Shown here piece after piece: positions 1-8,803 of a stretch of DNA of 35,360 nt. The notes beneath the pieces were generated by a model. The model had not been told where the DNA came from. It ran no database searches and worked only from the letters and a program-made list of their open reading frames with translations. The DNA comes from Clostridiales bacterium (GTDB taxonomy: Bacteria > Bacillota > Clostridia > Oscillospirales > Acutalibacteraceae): the NCBI GenBank assembly GCA_012839705.1, contig DUMT01000010.1:1-35360 (forward strand). Direction: 5' to 3'. A program made the position numbers and the translations under genes. Every line of letters starts with the position of its first letter. The stretch's first letter is position 1.

Positions 1-329
1 ATAATGCACATTTCAGCAGCGTCGCCGCGGCGGGGACCGGTTTTGATAATGCGGGTATATCCGCCATTGCGCTCAGCGTACTTCGGAGCAATTTCGTCGA
101 ACAGCTTTTTGCAAACGCTTTCTTTGGTTACAAAAGAAAGTACAAGGCGTTTATTTGCAAGGGTTGGATTTTTCGCTATAGTAATCATTTTTTCCGTCAT
201 GGAACGCACTTCTTTTGCGCGGGTGACGGTTGTTTCAATGCGCCCCTTCTCCAGTAAGAAGGTAACCATCGCGCGGAGCATGGCAATACGGTGAGCCGTA
301 GGCCGGCCGAGCTTTCTGGTTCCGGGCAT
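1..329 (-). CDS. rplQ: 50S ribosomal protein L17 (3' end cut off by window edge)
   Basis: L17 is a large-subunit ribosomal protein near the peptide exit tunnel. The minus-strand reading from an ATG at 327-329 gives [20 protein letters not shown] and continues with the typical L17 segments ([32 protein letters not shown]). About 109 residues are visible; the family usually has 110-130, so only a few C-terminal residues and the stop are missing. A GGAAAAGGAG ribosome binding site precedes the start. It is the last gene of the alpha cluster, directly after rpoA, as in most bacteria. The identification is from conserved sequence and synteny. Confidence 0.96.
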   Translation of the reverse strand, partial: MPGTRKLGRPTAHRIAMLRAMVTFLLEKGRIETTVTRAKEVRSMTEKMITIAKNPTLANKRLVLSFVTKESVCKKLFDEIAPKYAERNGGYTRIIKTGPRRGDAAEMCI

Positions 330-379
330 ATCTATTCACTCCTTTTCCTTAGGTTAAACCAAGTTAATCCCTGTAGGAT

Positions 380-410
380 TGCAGGTTAAAGCCGGTGGGG
401 CTTGCCTGCA
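380..410 (-). other. Hairpin in rpoA-rplQ spacer
   Basis: An outer stem TGCAGG (380-385) / CCTGCA (405-410) encloses an inner stem AAGCC (389-393) / GGCTT (399-403) with a 5-base loop. No U-run follows on the minus strand, so it is not a plain terminator. It could be an RNA stability or processing element between the last two genes of the operon. Confidence 0.5.
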
Positions 411-416
411 GCCGGA

Positions 417-1376
417 TTATAGCTTATCATCATTAGACCGCAGACTGAGTCCGAGAGAAGCCAACTTGTTCACAACTTCTTCAAGCGATTTGCGTCCAAG
501 GTTGCGTACCTTCATCATGTCTTCCTCGGTCTTGTTTATAAGGTCCTCAACGGTATTGATTCCGGCACGCTTCAGGCAGTTGAAGGAACGCACTGACAAA
601 TCGAGTTCCTCGATTGTCATCTCCAGTACCTTCTCCTTGCCCTTGTCATCTTTTTCGACCATAATCGAATCACTGGCGTAGGTTTCTCCGGAAAGGTCAA
701 CAAACAGGTTAAGGTGCTCGGTCAAGACTTTGGCGCCAAGGGAGATTCCTTCCTTTGCCTGTATGGTCCCGTTTGTCCAGACCTCGATTGTCAGCTTGTC
801 GTAGTCTGTAATCTGTCCGACACGGGTATTCTCGACCGTATAGTTAACTTTATGAACCGGAGTATAGATGGAGTCGACCGGAATAACGCCGATTACCGGA
901 TTCATATTCTGTTTGTTGCGCTCTGCAGGAACATAACCGCGGCCCTTGTTGAGAGTAATCTCCATATTAAGGCGTGCGCCTTCGCTGAGGGTGGCAATAT
1001 ACATATCAGGGTTGAGGATTTCAACCTCGCTGTCACACTTAATCGAACCAGCAGTAACCACTCCAGGGCCGTCTGCTTCGATATATACAACCTTCGGGCC
1101 ATCTCCGTTAATCTTAGCAGTCAGTCCTTTTATATTGAGGATTATCTCGGTGACATCCTCCTTGACGCCCTCAATGGTGGAGAACTCATGAAGAACGCCG
1201 TCGATTTTCACGGAGGTTACTGCCACACCGGGTAGCGAAGATAGCAAAACTCGGCGCAGGCTGTTGCCAAGCGTAGTTCCGAAACCTCTTTCAAGAGGCT
1301 CAACAACGAATTTGCCATACGTTCCGTCCGGTGAAATTTCCACCGCTTCAATTCTGGGCTTTTCAATTTCAATCAT
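417..1376 (-). CDS. rpoA: DNA-directed RNA polymerase subunit alpha
   Basis: The alpha subunit nucleates RNA polymerase assembly as a dimer and contacts UP elements and activators through its C-terminal domain. The 319-residue product has the usual length. The N-terminal domain carries the dimerisation signature ([20 protein letters not shown], about residues 28-47). After a short linker, the helix-hairpin-helix C-terminal domain (from about residue 250: [26 protein letters not shown]) holds the DNA-contacting Arg region. It lies between rpsD and rplQ, in the standard alpha-operon position, and starts at ATG with an AGGAGGG site upstream. Nothing unusual is seen in the protein. Confidence 0.99.
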   Translation of the reverse strand: MIEIEKPRIEAVEISPDGTYGKFVVEPLERGFGTTLGNSLRRVLLSSLPGVAVTSVKIDGVLHEFSTIEGVKEDVTEIILNIKGLTAKINGDGPKVVYIEADGPGVVTAGSIKCDSEVEILNPDMYIATLSEGARLNMEITLNKGRGYVPAERNKQNMNPVIGVIPVDSIYTPVHKVNYTVENTRVGQITDYDKLTIEVWTNGTIQAKEGISLGAKVLTEHLNLFVDLSGETYASDSIMVEKDDKGKEKVLEMTIEELDLSVRSFNCLKRAGINTVEDLINKTEEDMMKVRNLGRKSLEEVVNKLASLGLSLRSNDDKL

Positions 1377-1400
1377 GCAAAACCCTCCTAATTAAGAACG

Positions 1401-1486
1401 GGAACCGCTGCCGGGGAACAGGCAGCGTTTCCACATTTATTTGGCCTAAGCAATCGCAGCAGAAGGCTGCAGAAAAATAACAGCAG
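1401..1486 (-). other. Structured spacer between rpsD and rpoA
   Basis: A strong hairpin GGAACCGCTGCC (1401-1412) / GGCAGCGTTTCC (1421-1432) has a single C/T mismatch and an 8-base loop. Beside it, GCTGC (1466-1470) can pair with GCAGC at 1456-1460 or at 1482-1486, so two alternative helices are possible. No U-run follows. The strong hairpin sits shortly upstream of the rpoA ribosome binding site. A role in differential expression of rpoA or RNA processing is inference. Confidence 0.5.
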
Positions 1487-1505
1487 CTTTCCTGGCATCC
1501 CAGCC

Positions 1506-2132
1506 TTATTTCGAGTACAACTCGACGATGAGGGTCTCCTCGATCGAAAGATCGATGTCCTCACGGCTAGGTACGGCTACGATTTTAGCCTCAAGAGTAT
1601 CGCGGTTCATATCCAGCCACTTCGGAACTGGGCGGGATGAATTTGCCTCAAAAATAGCCTTGAGGCCCTCATTCTGGCGGCTGCTTTCTTTTACTGAAAT
1701 CACTTGTCCGACCTTGGTCAGGTAGGAGGGAATATTTACCTTGCGGCCATTAACAGTAAAGTGTCCATGCAGCACCAGCTGACGCGCCTGAGCGCGGGAG
1801 CTTGCAAGTCCCAAGCGGTAAATGACGTTGTCCAGACGGGATTCAAGCAAAGCGAGAAGGTTTTCGCCTGTAACGCCCGGCATTTTCTCAGCCAGTTCGA
1901 AGTAATGGCGGAACTGGCCCTCCAAAACGCCATAGTAACGGCGTGCAATCTGCTTTGTACGCAACTGCTTGCCGTACTCTGATAACTTTTTGCGGCCCTG
2001 GCCATGCTGGCCCGGAGCATATGAGCGGCGATCGATTGAGCATTTTTTAGTATAGCAGCGGTCGCCTTTTAAAAAGAGTTTCTGTCCTTCGCGGCGGCAA
2101 AGTCTGCACACCGGCCCGGTATATCTAGCCAT
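1506..2132 (-). CDS. rpsD: 30S ribosomal protein S4 (zinc-binding C+ form)
   Basis: S4 nucleates assembly of the 16S rRNA 5' domain, and in several bacteria it represses its own operon. The 208-residue product begins [16 protein letters not shown] and holds four N-terminal cysteines (residues 9, 12, 26, 31), the zinc-ribbon form. The S4 RNA-binding domain follows at about 98-160 ([36 protein letters not shown]). Unlike Bacillus, where rpsD stands alone, it is inside the alpha cluster between rpsK and rpoA, which is the usual clostridial arrangement. Start is ATG at 2132 after a GGAGG site. Confidence 0.98.
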   Translation of the reverse strand: MARYTGPVCRLCRREGQKLFLKGDRCYTKKCSIDRRSYAPGQHGQGRKKLSEYGKQLRTKQIARRYYGVLEGQFRHYFELAEKMPGVTGENLLALLESRLDNVIYRLGLASSRAQARQLVLHGHFTVNGRKVNIPSYLTKVGQVISVKESSRQNEGLKAIFEANSSRPVPKWLDMNRDTLEAKIVAVPSREDIDLSIEETLIVELYSK

Positions 2133-2156
2133 AGTGGTTGCACCTCCTGTAATTGA

Positions 2157-2567
2157 TCAGACACGTCTTCTTTTGGGAGGACGGCATCCGTTGTGCGGGA
2201 CTGGGGTAACGTCCTTAATCATGCTGACCTCAAGCCCGGCAGCCTGCAGGGCACGGATTGCGGCTTCACGTCCTGCACCAGGTCCCTTTACATATACTTC
2301 AACATATTTCATACCGTGCTCCATCGCGGCCTTTGCAGCGGTTTCGGCTGCAGACTGGGCAGCAAACGGAGTGGATTTACGCGAACCACGGAAACCAAGC
2401 TCACCTGCACTGGCCCATGAAATAGCATTGCCCTGCGGGTCGGTGATAGTGACGATGGTATTGTTAAACGTGGACTGGATATGGGCTACGCCACGTTCAA
2501 TATTTTTGCGTTCCTTGCGGCGACGGGAAGTAGCTCCCTTACGCGCAGCAGTTTTAGCAGCGGCCAT
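2157..2567 (-). CDS. rpsK: 30S ribosomal protein S11
   Basis: S11 forms part of the platform of the small subunit and helps shape the mRNA exit channel. The 136-residue sequence carries an Ala/Lys/Arg-rich start, then [19 protein letters not shown] and the C-terminal RNA-binding block ([17 protein letters not shown]). Length and motifs are normal. It sits 24 bases before rpsD and 15 bases after rpsM, inside the alpha cluster. The start ATG at 2567 has AGGAGG upstream. Confidence 0.98.
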   Translation of the reverse strand: MAAAKTAARKGATSRRRKERKNIERGVAHIQSTFNNTIVTITDPQGNAISWASAGELGFRGSRKSTPFAAQSAAETAAKAAMEHGMKYVEVYVKGPGAGREAAIRALQAAGLEVSMIKDVTPVPHNGCRPPKRRRV

Positions 2568-2582
2568 TCTTCTATCTCCTCC

Positions 2583-2951
2583 TTATTTCTTCTTGTTGGC
2601 AATGGTCTTTTTGGGACCCTTGCGGGTGCGGGCATTGGTTTTTGTACGCTGACCGCGCACAGGCAGACCTTTGCGGTGGCGAACGCCGCGGTAGCATCCG
2701 ATTTCAATCAGGCGCTTGATATCAAATGCGATATCCCTGCGAAGGTCGCCCTCTACCTTATAGTTGTGGTCGATAACATCCTTAAGCCTGGCCACTTCAT
2801 CTTCGGTAAGATCGCGCACACGGGTATCCGGATTGACGCCGGCCGCCTTTAAGATATCGTTAGCGGATTTGCGCCCAATGCCGAAGATATAGGTAAGGCC
2901 GATTTCAATGCGTTTGTCTCTGGGTAAATCTACACCAGCTATACGCGCCAT
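2583..2951 (-). CDS. rpsM: 30S ribosomal protein S13
   Basis: S13 lies in the head of the small subunit and contacts the P-site tRNA and the large subunit through bridge B1. The 122-residue product begins [20 protein letters not shown], has the helix-two-turn-helix region (ASAND-type: [20 protein letters not shown]) and ends with the basic tail ([18 protein letters not shown]) that reaches the tRNA. Length is typical. It follows rpmJ, as in other Firmicutes. Confidence 0.98.
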   Translation of the reverse strand: MARIAGVDLPRDKRIEIGLTYIFGIGRKSANDILKAAGVNPDTRVRDLTEDEVARLKDVIDHNYKVEGDLRRDIAFDIKRLIEIGCYRGVRHRKGLPVRGQRTKTNARTRKGPKKTIANKKK

Positions 2952-3003
2952 AACAAATTCCTTCCTTTCTGTCCTGCCTCAAACGGCGGGGCAATGAGTA
3001 TGA

Positions 3004-3029
3004 AGTCCTTTTAAGTGTATTTCAGGACT
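3004..3029 (-). other. Hairpin in rpmJ-rpsM spacer
   Basis: An inverted repeat AGTCCT / AGGACT with a 14-base AT-rich loop lies just after the rpmJ stop in the direction of transcription. There is no U-run. It is weak alone and is listed because similar hairpins occur in most long spacers of this operon. Confidence 0.35.
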
Positions 3030-3030
3030 A

Positions 3031-3144
3031 TTAGCCCTGACGCTGTTTATGCTTCGGGTTATCGCAGATCACCATGATGCGGCCTTTGCGCTTGATGATC
3101 TTGCATTTCTCGCATATTTTCTTTACAGATGGTCTTACTTTCAT
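3031..3144 (-). CDS. rpmJ: 50S ribosomal protein L36 (zinc-binding form)
   Basis: L36 is a very small zinc protein of the large subunit that helps organise 23S rRNA. Reading the minus strand from ATG at 3142-3144 gives 37 residues, [20 protein letters not shown] and onward to KHKQRQG, then a stop at 3031. The zinc ligands Cys11, Cys14, Cys27 and His32 are all present, so this is the C+ paralogue. GGAGGATATCC precedes the start. It lies between infA and rpsM, its standard place. Confidence 0.97.
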   Translation of the reverse strand: MKVRPSVKKICEKCKIIKRKGRIMVICDNPKHKQRQG

Positions 3145-3161
3145 GGATATCCTCCATTCTG

Positions 3162-3184
3162 CCGGAAACGGTCCCCCGTTCCGG
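3162..3184 (-). other. GC-rich hairpin upstream of rpmJ
   Basis: CCGGAA-A-CGG / CCGTTCCGG with a short loop forms a 9-bp stem with one bulged A, ending about 10 bases before the rpmJ ribosome binding site. There is no U-run. It may affect rpmJ translation or RNA processing; this is inference. Confidence 0.45.
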
Positions 3185-3224
3185 TCTTTAAGTTAGTATA
3201 CCTATATTCGAACAGGCCAGTTGA

Positions 3225-3443
3225 TTATTTTGCTCTCCAGGTAATACGGCCTCTAGTCAGGTCATAGGGAGACATCTCGACCGTGACCTTGTCACCCGGC
3301 AAAATGCGGATAAAATTCATTCGCAACTTACCGGATATGTGAGCTAAGATTACATGTCCGTTTTCCAGCTGTACCTGGAAAGTTGCGTTGGGCAGAGCCT
3401 CGATAACAGTACCTTCCACTTCGATTACATCCGCTTTTGACAT
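3225..3443 (-). CDS. infA: Translation initiation factor IF-1
   Basis: IF-1 binds the A site of the 30S subunit during initiation and supports IF-2 and IF-3. The 72-residue product is a single S1-like OB fold beginning [20 protein letters not shown], with the conserved segments [19 protein letters not shown] and [11 protein letters not shown]. Length is exactly typical. It lies between the KOW gene and rpmJ. Start is ATG at 3443, with AGGAGGG about 8 bases upstream. Confidence 0.99.
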   Translation of the reverse strand: MSKADVIEVEGTVIEALPNATFQVQLENGHVILAHISGKLRMNFIRILPGDKVTVEMSPYDLTRGRITWRAK

Positions 3444-3466
3444 GGAATAACCCTCCTATTGTGATT

Positions 3467-3715
3467 TCACTGCTGCTGCGGCCGGTCTAACTGGGAAAGG
3501 GCTCGCCGCAATTCACGGTTGGACGCCATTGAAGACTCATCCACTGTGGCACCTGTCAATTTCAGGTGCCGCGGATTCTTGCGTTTTGGCTTTTCGATCG
3601 GGCGTAACCGTCCGTCAGCCACCAATACCCGGTCATCTTGAACATCGAGGACCGCCATTAATCGCTTACCGTCCCGCCCGCGCAGTGATAATACAACACT
3701 GCCTCGTTTAAACAA
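3467..3715 (-). CDS. KOW-domain RNA-binding protein (L14e/L6e/L27e-like)
   Basis: This small basic protein has a KOW-type start (FKRGSVVLSLRGRDGKRLMA) followed by a beta strand VLDVQDDRVLVADG and a Lys/Arg-rich segment (RPIEKPKRKNPRHL). Clostridia often carry such a gene between map and infA, resembling archaeal/eukaryotic L14e, L6e or L27e; its role is not settled. I chose the TTG at 3713-3715 because GGGAGG (3724-3729) lies 8 bases before it, while the longer GTG start at 3724 overlaps that site. This gives 82 residues. The C-terminal 25 residues are polar and low in structure. A function in ribosome assembly is inference from context. Confidence 0.85.
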   Translation of the reverse strand: MFKRGSVVLSLRGRDGKRLMAVLDVQDDRVLVADGRLRPIEKPKRKNPRHLKLTGATVDESSMASNRELRRALSQLDRPQQQ

Positions 3716-3733
3716 CAGTCCCACCTCCCGAAA

Positions 3734-4492
3734 TTATGGAAGAGTCAGAATGACAGGTCCGTCGGGAGTAATCGCAATTGTGTGTTCGAAATGGGCGGAC
3801 AGCTTTCCATCCGCTGTCACGATGGTCCAGCCGTCCTCCAGGACTTCCACGTCCGGAGTACCGGCATTCACCATAGGTTCAATGGCTAAGGTCATTCCCG
3901 GTAGCAGCCGGGGACCACGGCCTGGAGTACCGTAATTTGGAACACTGGGATCTTCATGCAGGTTCGCGCCTACTCCGTGGCCGACGAACTGCCGTACCAC
4001 CGAGTAACCGCGAGCCTCGACATACCGTTGAACGGCTGAACTTATATCCCCTATCCGGTTACCCGCCTGTGCTGCGTTAATACCCTCATACAGGCTTTCC
4101 CTGGTGGTATCAATCAGCCTCTGGGCTTCGGGAGAAATCTTGCCTGCGGGGAAGGTGGCGGCGTTATCGCCGTGGAAACCGTTCAAATATGCACCGACAT
4201 CTATGCTTACGATGTCGCCTTCTTTTATAACTAAACTGCCCGGTATGCCGTGGATAACCGTACCGTTAACCGATATGCATGCACTGCTGGGAAACCCGCC
4301 GTATCCAAGGAACGAAGGCTTTGCGCCCTGGCTTTCGATATACTTGCGTACCTCCCGGTCTATCTCGGCGGTGGTAACGCCCGGGGCAACAGCCTTTCCG
4401 GCCACTTCCAAAGCCCTCGCAGAGATGACGCAGGCTTCCTTCATCAGCTTCAGCTCTCGGCTGTTCTTGATGCAGATTATTTTAATCACCAT
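3734..4492 (-). CDS. map: Methionine aminopeptidase, type I
   Basis: This enzyme removes the initiator methionine from new proteins, using two divalent metal ions. All five metal ligands are visible: two Asp (DVGAYLNGFHGD), His (FVGHGVGANLHEDP), Glu (LAIEPMVNAG) and Glu (HFEHTIAITPDG). The start is set at ATG 4490-4492 (MVIKIICIKNSRELKLMKEA), preceded by AGGGAAAGG, giving 252 residues, normal for type I. An in-frame TTG at 4549 would add 19 residues unlike the family, so it is less likely. It follows adk, the usual Firmicute order. Confidence 0.97.
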   Translation of the reverse strand: MVIKIICIKNSRELKLMKEACVISARALEVAGKAVAPGVTTAEIDREVRKYIESQGAKPSFLGYGGFPSSACISVNGTVIHGIPGSLVIKEGDIVSIDVGAYLNGFHGDNAATFPAGKISPEAQRLIDTTRESLYEGINAAQAGNRIGDISSAVQRYVEARGYSVVRQFVGHGVGANLHEDPSVPNYGTPGRGPRLLPGMTLAIEPMVNAGTPDVEVLEDGWTIVTADGKLSAHFEHTIAITPDGPVILTLP

Positions 4493-4570
4493 GCCTTTCC
4501 CTAAGCAAGGTGGGAGTTTGCAGTTTCCGCTAAAAAGCGAAAACCGCAAAATCCTTTATCCTTAATTGAC

Positions 4571-5203
4571 TTACGCCTCTAATGCTTCAAGAGTCAGCCT
4601 GGTTGTGTCTGCAACCTCTTCCTGACCCTCCACCACAAACAGCTTGCCCTTAGCCGCATAATAGCTCTTAAGGGGCGCGGTCTGCTCGTGGTACACTTTC
4701 AGGCGCTCGCGAACGGTTTCCGGTTGGTCATCCTGGCGCTGAACAAGGGTGTCGCCGCAGTTGTCGCATACGCCTTCTTTTTTAGGAGCCTTATACTCCA
4801 GGTGATAAGATGCGCCGCAACCTGGGCAGACACGGCGACCTGACATACGGCGGGTGATGACCTCGTCATCAACATAAATCTCGATGACCTTGTCAATCTC
4901 CACGCCCATACGTTCCAGGGCCTCGGCCTGAGGGATGGTGCGGGGAAAGCCGTCGAGTATGAATCCATTCTGGCAATCTTGCTGCGCAAGGCGTTCCCGG
5001 ATAATGCCTATAACCAGTTCATCCGGAACCAGCTTGCCCGCCTCCATATACTCTTTGGCTTTAAGCCCCAGCTCAGTACCGCTTTTCAGCGCTTCACGGA
5101 TAATATTACCCGTTGAAATAGTGGGTATATTCTTTACCCTGCTGATTACTTCCGCTTGTGTGCCTTTACCGGCACCAGGGGCACCTAACAAAATAATCTT
5201 CAT
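4571..5203 (-). CDS. adk: Adenylate kinase (zinc-LID form)
   Basis: Adenylate kinase interconverts AMP and ATP with two ADP and sets the energy charge. The 210-residue product has the P-loop GAPGAGKGT near residue 7, the AMP-binding DGFPRT motif, and a long LID domain with CPGCG and CDNCG cysteine pairs, which bind structural zinc in Gram-positive enzymes. Length is typical of the long bacterial form. It lies between secY and map in the spc region. Start is ATG at 5203 with GGGAG upstream. Confidence 0.99.
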   Translation of the reverse strand: MKIILLGAPGAGKGTQAEVISRVKNIPTISTGNIIREALKSGTELGLKAKEYMEAGKLVPDELVIGIIRERLAQQDCQNGFILDGFPRTIPQAEALERMGVEIDKVIEIYVDDEVITRRMSGRRVCPGCGASYHLEYKAPKKEGVCDNCGDTLVQRQDDQPETVRERLKVYHEQTAPLKSYYAAKGKLFVVEGQEEVADTTRLTLEALEA

Positions 5204-5231
5204 AACTAATCTCCCAGAATTTAATGGGTTT

Positions 5232-6572
5232 TTATTCTAAGAATCCCTTGTAGTGGCGCATCATCATCTGGCTTTCGAGCTGCTGAGTGGTTTCAAGGGC
5301 AACACCAACAATAATCATGATTGACGTACCGCCGAGAGCCAGTCCGGATATTCCGGTAACACCACTGAACAGAATCGGGAATATCGCTATAATGCCAAGG
5401 CACAAAGCGCCCACAAGGGTAATCTTGTTCAGAACCCTCTTGATATAATCGACAGTGGGTTTTCCGGGCCTGTAACCGGGGATTGCGCCGGAATTCTTAC
5501 GAAGATTATTGGAAATCTCCACCGGATTATACTGGATTGTTACATAGAAGAATGAAAAACCTATAATCAGGAGGAAATATAATACTGCGTAAACTGGATG
5601 TGTAGGCTGGAAAACAGTGTAGATAAACTTCGCTATTTTCCCAAAGAAGCCTTTGCCCTCAGGGGCGCCTACAAACCTGAATATAACGCTGGGCACTGAT
5701 ACCATCGAAACCGCAAGGATTATGGGCATAACGCCTGACATATTAACCTTAATCGGAATGTAGGTATTCTGCCCGCCATACATTTTGCGGCCGACTACAC
5801 GCTTTGCGTACTGTACCGGAATCCTGCGCTCGGCTTCGGTTATCAGAACGATGAAAGCGATAACCAGCAGCATCAGGACAAGGATAACCGGAACGAGGAT
5901 TACATACCTCAACCCTCCGCCGGAATCAAGCATTTTGATACCGGAATCATAGAAGATTTTCCACAGATAAGTGGCAGCAGAGGGTACCCTGGAGATAATA
6001 CCGGCAAAAAGCAGGATTGAAATGCCGTTGCCGATACCGCGCTCGTTAATCTGCTCGCCAAGCCACATCATAATGGCTGAGCCTGCGGTAAAGCAGAGCA
6101 CAATGGTGATGGCGGCAAACCAGAGCCCAAAGCCTTTTTTGGCTTCGCTGACCAGGGCGCCGTAGTTATTCTTAACCATGAAGAAATACGCAATTCCAAG
6201 GATAAGGCCAAGCACAACTGTTGTATAGCGTGTGATCTTGCCAAGCTTTTTTCGTCCCGCCTCTCCCTCTTTGGCAAGCCTTTCGAGGGGAGGAAGGGCA
6301 ACTGTCAAAAGCTGAATGACAATGCTGGCGTTAATGTAGGGCGTGATTGAAAGGGCGAAAATACTCGCGTCCGAAAAACCGCCGCCCGAAAGCATTGTCA
6401 GGTAATCCATCAGTCCGCCTGAGTTTTTAACCGCATCCGCGATAACATCAACGTCAACGAACGGAACAGAGATGGCAGAACCAATGCGGAAAATCAAAAT
6501 AATGAACAATGTATAGAGAATTTTGCGTCTGAGATCTGTTATCTTCCAGGCATTGCGAAGAGTCTGAAACAT
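5232..6572 (-). CDS. secY: Preprotein translocase subunit SecY
   Basis: SecY is the pore of the Sec translocon and moves secreted and membrane proteins through or into the cytoplasmic membrane. The 446-residue product begins [20 protein letters not shown] and shows ten hydrophobic segments. Conserved landmarks include the plug/TM2 region ([23 protein letters not shown]), [16 protein letters not shown] and the cytoplasmic loop [20 protein letters not shown]. The length is normal. It starts 2 bases after the rplO stop, so translation is likely coupled. Confidence 0.99.
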   Translation of the reverse strand: MFQTLRNAWKITDLRRKILYTLFIILIFRIGSAISVPFVDVDVIADAVKNSGGLMDYLTMLSGGGFSDASIFALSITPYINASIVIQLLTVALPPLERLAKEGEAGRKKLGKITRYTTVVLGLILGIAYFFMVKNNYGALVSEAKKGFGLWFAAITIVLCFTAGSAIMMWLGEQINERGIGNGISILLFAGIISRVPSAATYLWKIFYDSGIKMLDSGGGLRYVILVPVILVLMLLVIAFIVLITEAERRIPVQYAKRVVGRKMYGGQNTYIPIKVNMSGVMPIILAVSMVSVPSVIFRFVGAPEGKGFFGKIAKFIYTVFQPTHPVYAVLYFLLIIGFSFFYVTIQYNPVEISNNLRKNSGAIPGYRPGKPTVDYIKRVLNKITLVGALCLGIIAIFPILFSGVTGISGLALGGTSIMIIVGVALETTQQLESQMMMRHYKGFLE

Positions 6573-6573
6573 T

Positions 6574-7014
6574 TCAGATCACCTCTGCCTTCCCGCCTGC
6601 CGCCTCAATCTTGGCCTTGGCTGTTTCAGAGAAAGCAGCCGCTTTTACGGTCAAGCTTTTATTTAATTCTCCATTGCCCAGGACCTTTACTCCATCATAA
6701 AGTTTATTGATAAGCCCGGCATCAATCAGTGCCTGCGCATCAACTACTGCATTGTTGTCAAATGCGTTCAGGTCAGAAATGTTGATAATTGCATACCGGG
6801 TCTTATAGATATTGGTAAATCCTCTTTTTGGGATACGCCTGTACAGAGGCATCTGTCCGCCTTCAAATCCTCTGCGGACTCCGCCGCCTGACCTGGCCTT
6901 CTGGCCTTTGTGTCCCTTGCCGGACGTTTTGCCGTGTCCGGAACCATGTCCTCTCCCAACTCTCTTTCTCTCCCGGACTGAACCAGGGGCGGGAGAAAGC
7001 TCATGCAGCTTCAT
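6574..7014 (-). CDS. rplO: 50S ribosomal protein L15
   Basis: L15 is a late-assembling large-subunit protein that ties 23S rRNA domains together. The 146-residue product has the very basic glycine-rich start ([40 protein letters not shown]) and the globular C-terminal part ([19 protein letters not shown]). The length matches the family. It lies between rpmD and secY in standard spc order, with AGGAGG before its ATG. Confidence 0.98.
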   Translation of the reverse strand: MKLHELSPAPGSVRERKRVGRGHGSGHGKTSGKGHKGQKARSGGGVRRGFEGGQMPLYRRIPKRGFTNIYKTRYAIINISDLNAFDNNAVVDAQALIDAGLINKLYDGVKVLGNGELNKSLTVKAAAFSETAKAKIEAAGGKAEVI

Positions 7015-7043
7015 GTTGTTTGCACCTCCTTACACTCGAATGC

Positions 7044-7241
7044 TTACGCTTCGGTTACCTCGATGAGGTGGATTATTTTGGCTACCTTTCCCTTCGTAGC
7101 GTCATTGTCAGGCTGTATTGTAACATCGCCGATTTTACGCAATCCTAAAGATTCGGCAGTTGCAATCTGCTCCTTATTAGAGCCAATCAGACTTCTAACC
7201 AGCTTGATCTGAAGGGTGTTGGTCTTTGTCTTTTTAGCCAT
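7044..7241 (-). CDS. rpmD: 50S ribosomal protein L30
   Basis: L30 is a small large-subunit protein with a ferredoxin-like fold. The 65-residue product contains the family core LQIKLVRSLIGSNKEQIATA and SLGLRKIGDVTIQPDNDATK. The length is slightly above the usual 58-61 because of a short Lys/Thr-rich N-terminus (MAKKTKTN). It lies between rpsE and rplO. The spacer before it, toward rpsE, is 105 bases and carries two hairpins. Confidence 0.96.
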   Translation of the reverse strand: MAKKTKTNTLQIKLVRSLIGSNKEQIATAESLGLRKIGDVTIQPDNDATKGKVAKIIHLIEVTEA

Positions 7242-7271
7242 CTAAAATCATTCCTTTCTAGCAGTAAGCCG

Positions 7272-7334
7272 GGGATTTGTGCAGACAGCCTACATTGGCT
7301 GGTTGCACAAACCCAGTTTGACTGTTTATCAAAC
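7272..7334 (-). other. Two tandem hairpins between rpsE and rpmD
   Basis: Hairpin 1 (7272-7314) pairs GGG-A-TTTGTGCA with TGCACAAA-CCC, then CAGCC (7286-7290) with GGCTG (7297-7301) around a 6-base loop, about 16 base pairs in all. Hairpin 2 (7316-7334) pairs GTTTGA with TCAAAC. No U-run follows on the minus strand, so termination is unlikely. This is the strongest internal structure of the spc part. A role in RNA processing, r-protein binding or as a palindromic repeat is inference. Confidence 0.6.
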
Positions 7335-7346
7335 TCGCCTCTCCGA

Positions 7347-7847
7347 TTACCCTATGATTTCTGCCGGGGTCTTTCCTCTGATAACAGACACCTGCTCGAC
7401 AGTGCGAAGCTTTGAAAGACCATCAACTGTTGCGCGCACGACATTAATGGGGTTATTAGAGCGGAGAGCCTTGGTACGAATATCCCTGATTCCCGCAGCT
7501 TCAACTACAGCGCGGACAGCACCACCGGCAATAACACCAGTACCAGGAGCAGCTGGCTTTAACAGAACCCTTCCGGCTCCAAACTTACCGATAACCTCAT
7601 GGGGGATTGTGGTTCCCTTGAGGGATACTTCAATCATGTTCTTCTTGGCATCTTCGATACCCTTGCGGATAGCGTCCGGTACCTCGCTGGCTTTACCCAA
7701 TCCGAAGCCTACTTTACCGTTGCCGTCTCCGACAACAACCAGCGCCGAGAACTTGATTACACGGCCGCCCTTGACCGTTTTGCTTACACGGTTAATAGCG
7801 ACAACACGTTCTTTCAATTCGTGAGTATTAGCGTCAACTCTAGCCAA
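7347..7847 (-). CDS. rpsE: 30S ribosomal protein S5
   Basis: S5 acts in decoding accuracy and mRNA unwinding on the small subunit. The 166-residue product has the double-stranded RNA-binding-like N-terminal domain ([40 protein letters not shown]) and the C-terminal ribosomal fold ([20 protein letters not shown]). Length is typical. It follows rplR by 17 bases. It is the last gene before the hairpin-bearing spacer leading to rpmD. Confidence 0.99.
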   Translation of the reverse strand: MARVDANTHELKERVVAINRVSKTVKGGRVIKFSALVVVGDGNGKVGFGLGKASEVPDAIRKGIEDAKKNMIEVSLKGTTIPHEVIGKFGAGRVLLKPAAPGTGVIAGGAVRAVVEAAGIRDIRTKALRSNNPINVVRATVDGLSKLRTVEQVSVIRGKTPAEIIG

Positions 7848-7864
7848 AGTATTTCCTCCTTTTC

Positions 7865-8224
7865 CTAGAATTTGAGGCCGCCCTCACGGGCGCCTTCGGC
7901 CAGCTCCTTGACGCGGCCGTGATACAGATAACCGCCGCGGTCGAAAACTACCTCGGTGATACCCTTTTCGGCGGCACGTTTTGCGATGAGTTGACCGACC
8001 TTGCGGGCGGCTTCCTTATTGCCCCCAGGGGCGCCAAAATCTTTTTCAGCGCTGGAAGCAGCAACCAAAGTTACTCCCGCAACATCATCAATAATCTGGG
8101 CATAGATGTGGTTCAGGGAGCGAAATACATTAAGACGGGGACGCTCAGCCGTTCCGCTGATCTTGCTGCGAACACGCACATGCCGATGCAGGCGGGCTTC
8201 ATTTCTGCTAGGCTTTTTTACCAT
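7865..8224 (-). CDS. rplR: 50S ribosomal protein L18
   Basis: L18 binds 5S rRNA together with L5 and brings it into the large subunit. The 119-residue product starts with a basic tail ([20 protein letters not shown]), followed by [19 protein letters not shown] and the terminal block [20 protein letters not shown]. These are L18 signatures and the length is normal. It lies between rplF and rpsE. Confidence 0.98.
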   Translation of the reverse strand: MVKKPSRNEARLHRHVRVRSKISGTAERPRLNVFRSLNHIYAQIIDDVAGVTLVAASSAEKDFGAPGGNKEAARKVGQLIAKRAAEKGITEVVFDRGGYLYHGRVKELAEGAREGGLKF

Positions 8225-8239
8225 GTTTTTTCACTCTCC

Positions 8240-8788
8240 TTATTTCTTGCCCTTGCCGCCGGCCTTGCCTTCCTTACGGCGGATTACTTCGTTAACATAC
8301 TTGATGCCCTTGCCCTTGTATGGCTCAGGCGGACGTTTCTCGCGGATTTGAGCCGCAAACTGTCCAACTAACTGCTTGTCGGGGCCGGATACGATAATCT
8401 TGTTCGGTGCGGGAACTTCGATTGTGATTCCCGGAATCTCGCTGACAATGACCTGATGGCTGTAACCCAGGGTCATAACCAGGTCCTTGCCCTGCTTCTG
8501 AACACGGTATCCAACGCCGTTTACTTCAAGCTCTTTTGTAAAGCCTTTGGTCACGCCCTCAATCATGTTTGAGATAAGGGTGCGGGTCAGGCCATGAAGC
8601 GCACGGTTTTCTTTCTCGTCATTGGGACGGGTTACAAGGACTTCGCCGTCCTTGACTTCAACATTCATGTTCGGGTGTATCTTCTGGGTCAGGGTTCCCT
8701 TGGTGCCCTTAACAGTGACAACACCGTCTTCGATTTTAACATCGACACTCGCAGGGATGGGTATCGGTTTACGTCCAATTCTAGACAT
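8240..8788 (-). CDS. rplF: 50S ribosomal protein L6
   Basis: L6 lies at the base of the L7/L12 stalk near the factor-binding site. The 182-residue product begins [20 protein letters not shown] and contains two repeated L6 folds, with the signature [20 protein letters not shown] near the C-terminus. Length is typical. It lies between rpsH and rplR, with AGGAGG before the ATG. Confidence 0.99.
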   Translation of the reverse strand: MSRIGRKPIPIPASVDVKIEDGVVTVKGTKGTLTQKIHPNMNVEVKDGEVLVTRPNDEKENRALHGLTRTLISNMIEGVTKGFTKELEVNGVGYRVQKQGKDLVMTLGYSHQVIVSEIPGITIEVPAPNKIIVSGPDKQLVGQFAAQIREKRPPEPYKGKGIKYVNEVIRRKEGKAGGKGKK

Positions 8789-8803
8789 TTTCTACGCCTC
8801 CTC

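Noticed and set aside
714-1235. A 173-codon plus-strand open frame opposite rpoA
   Set aside because: It is a shadow of rpoA with no ribosome binding site and no family resemblance.
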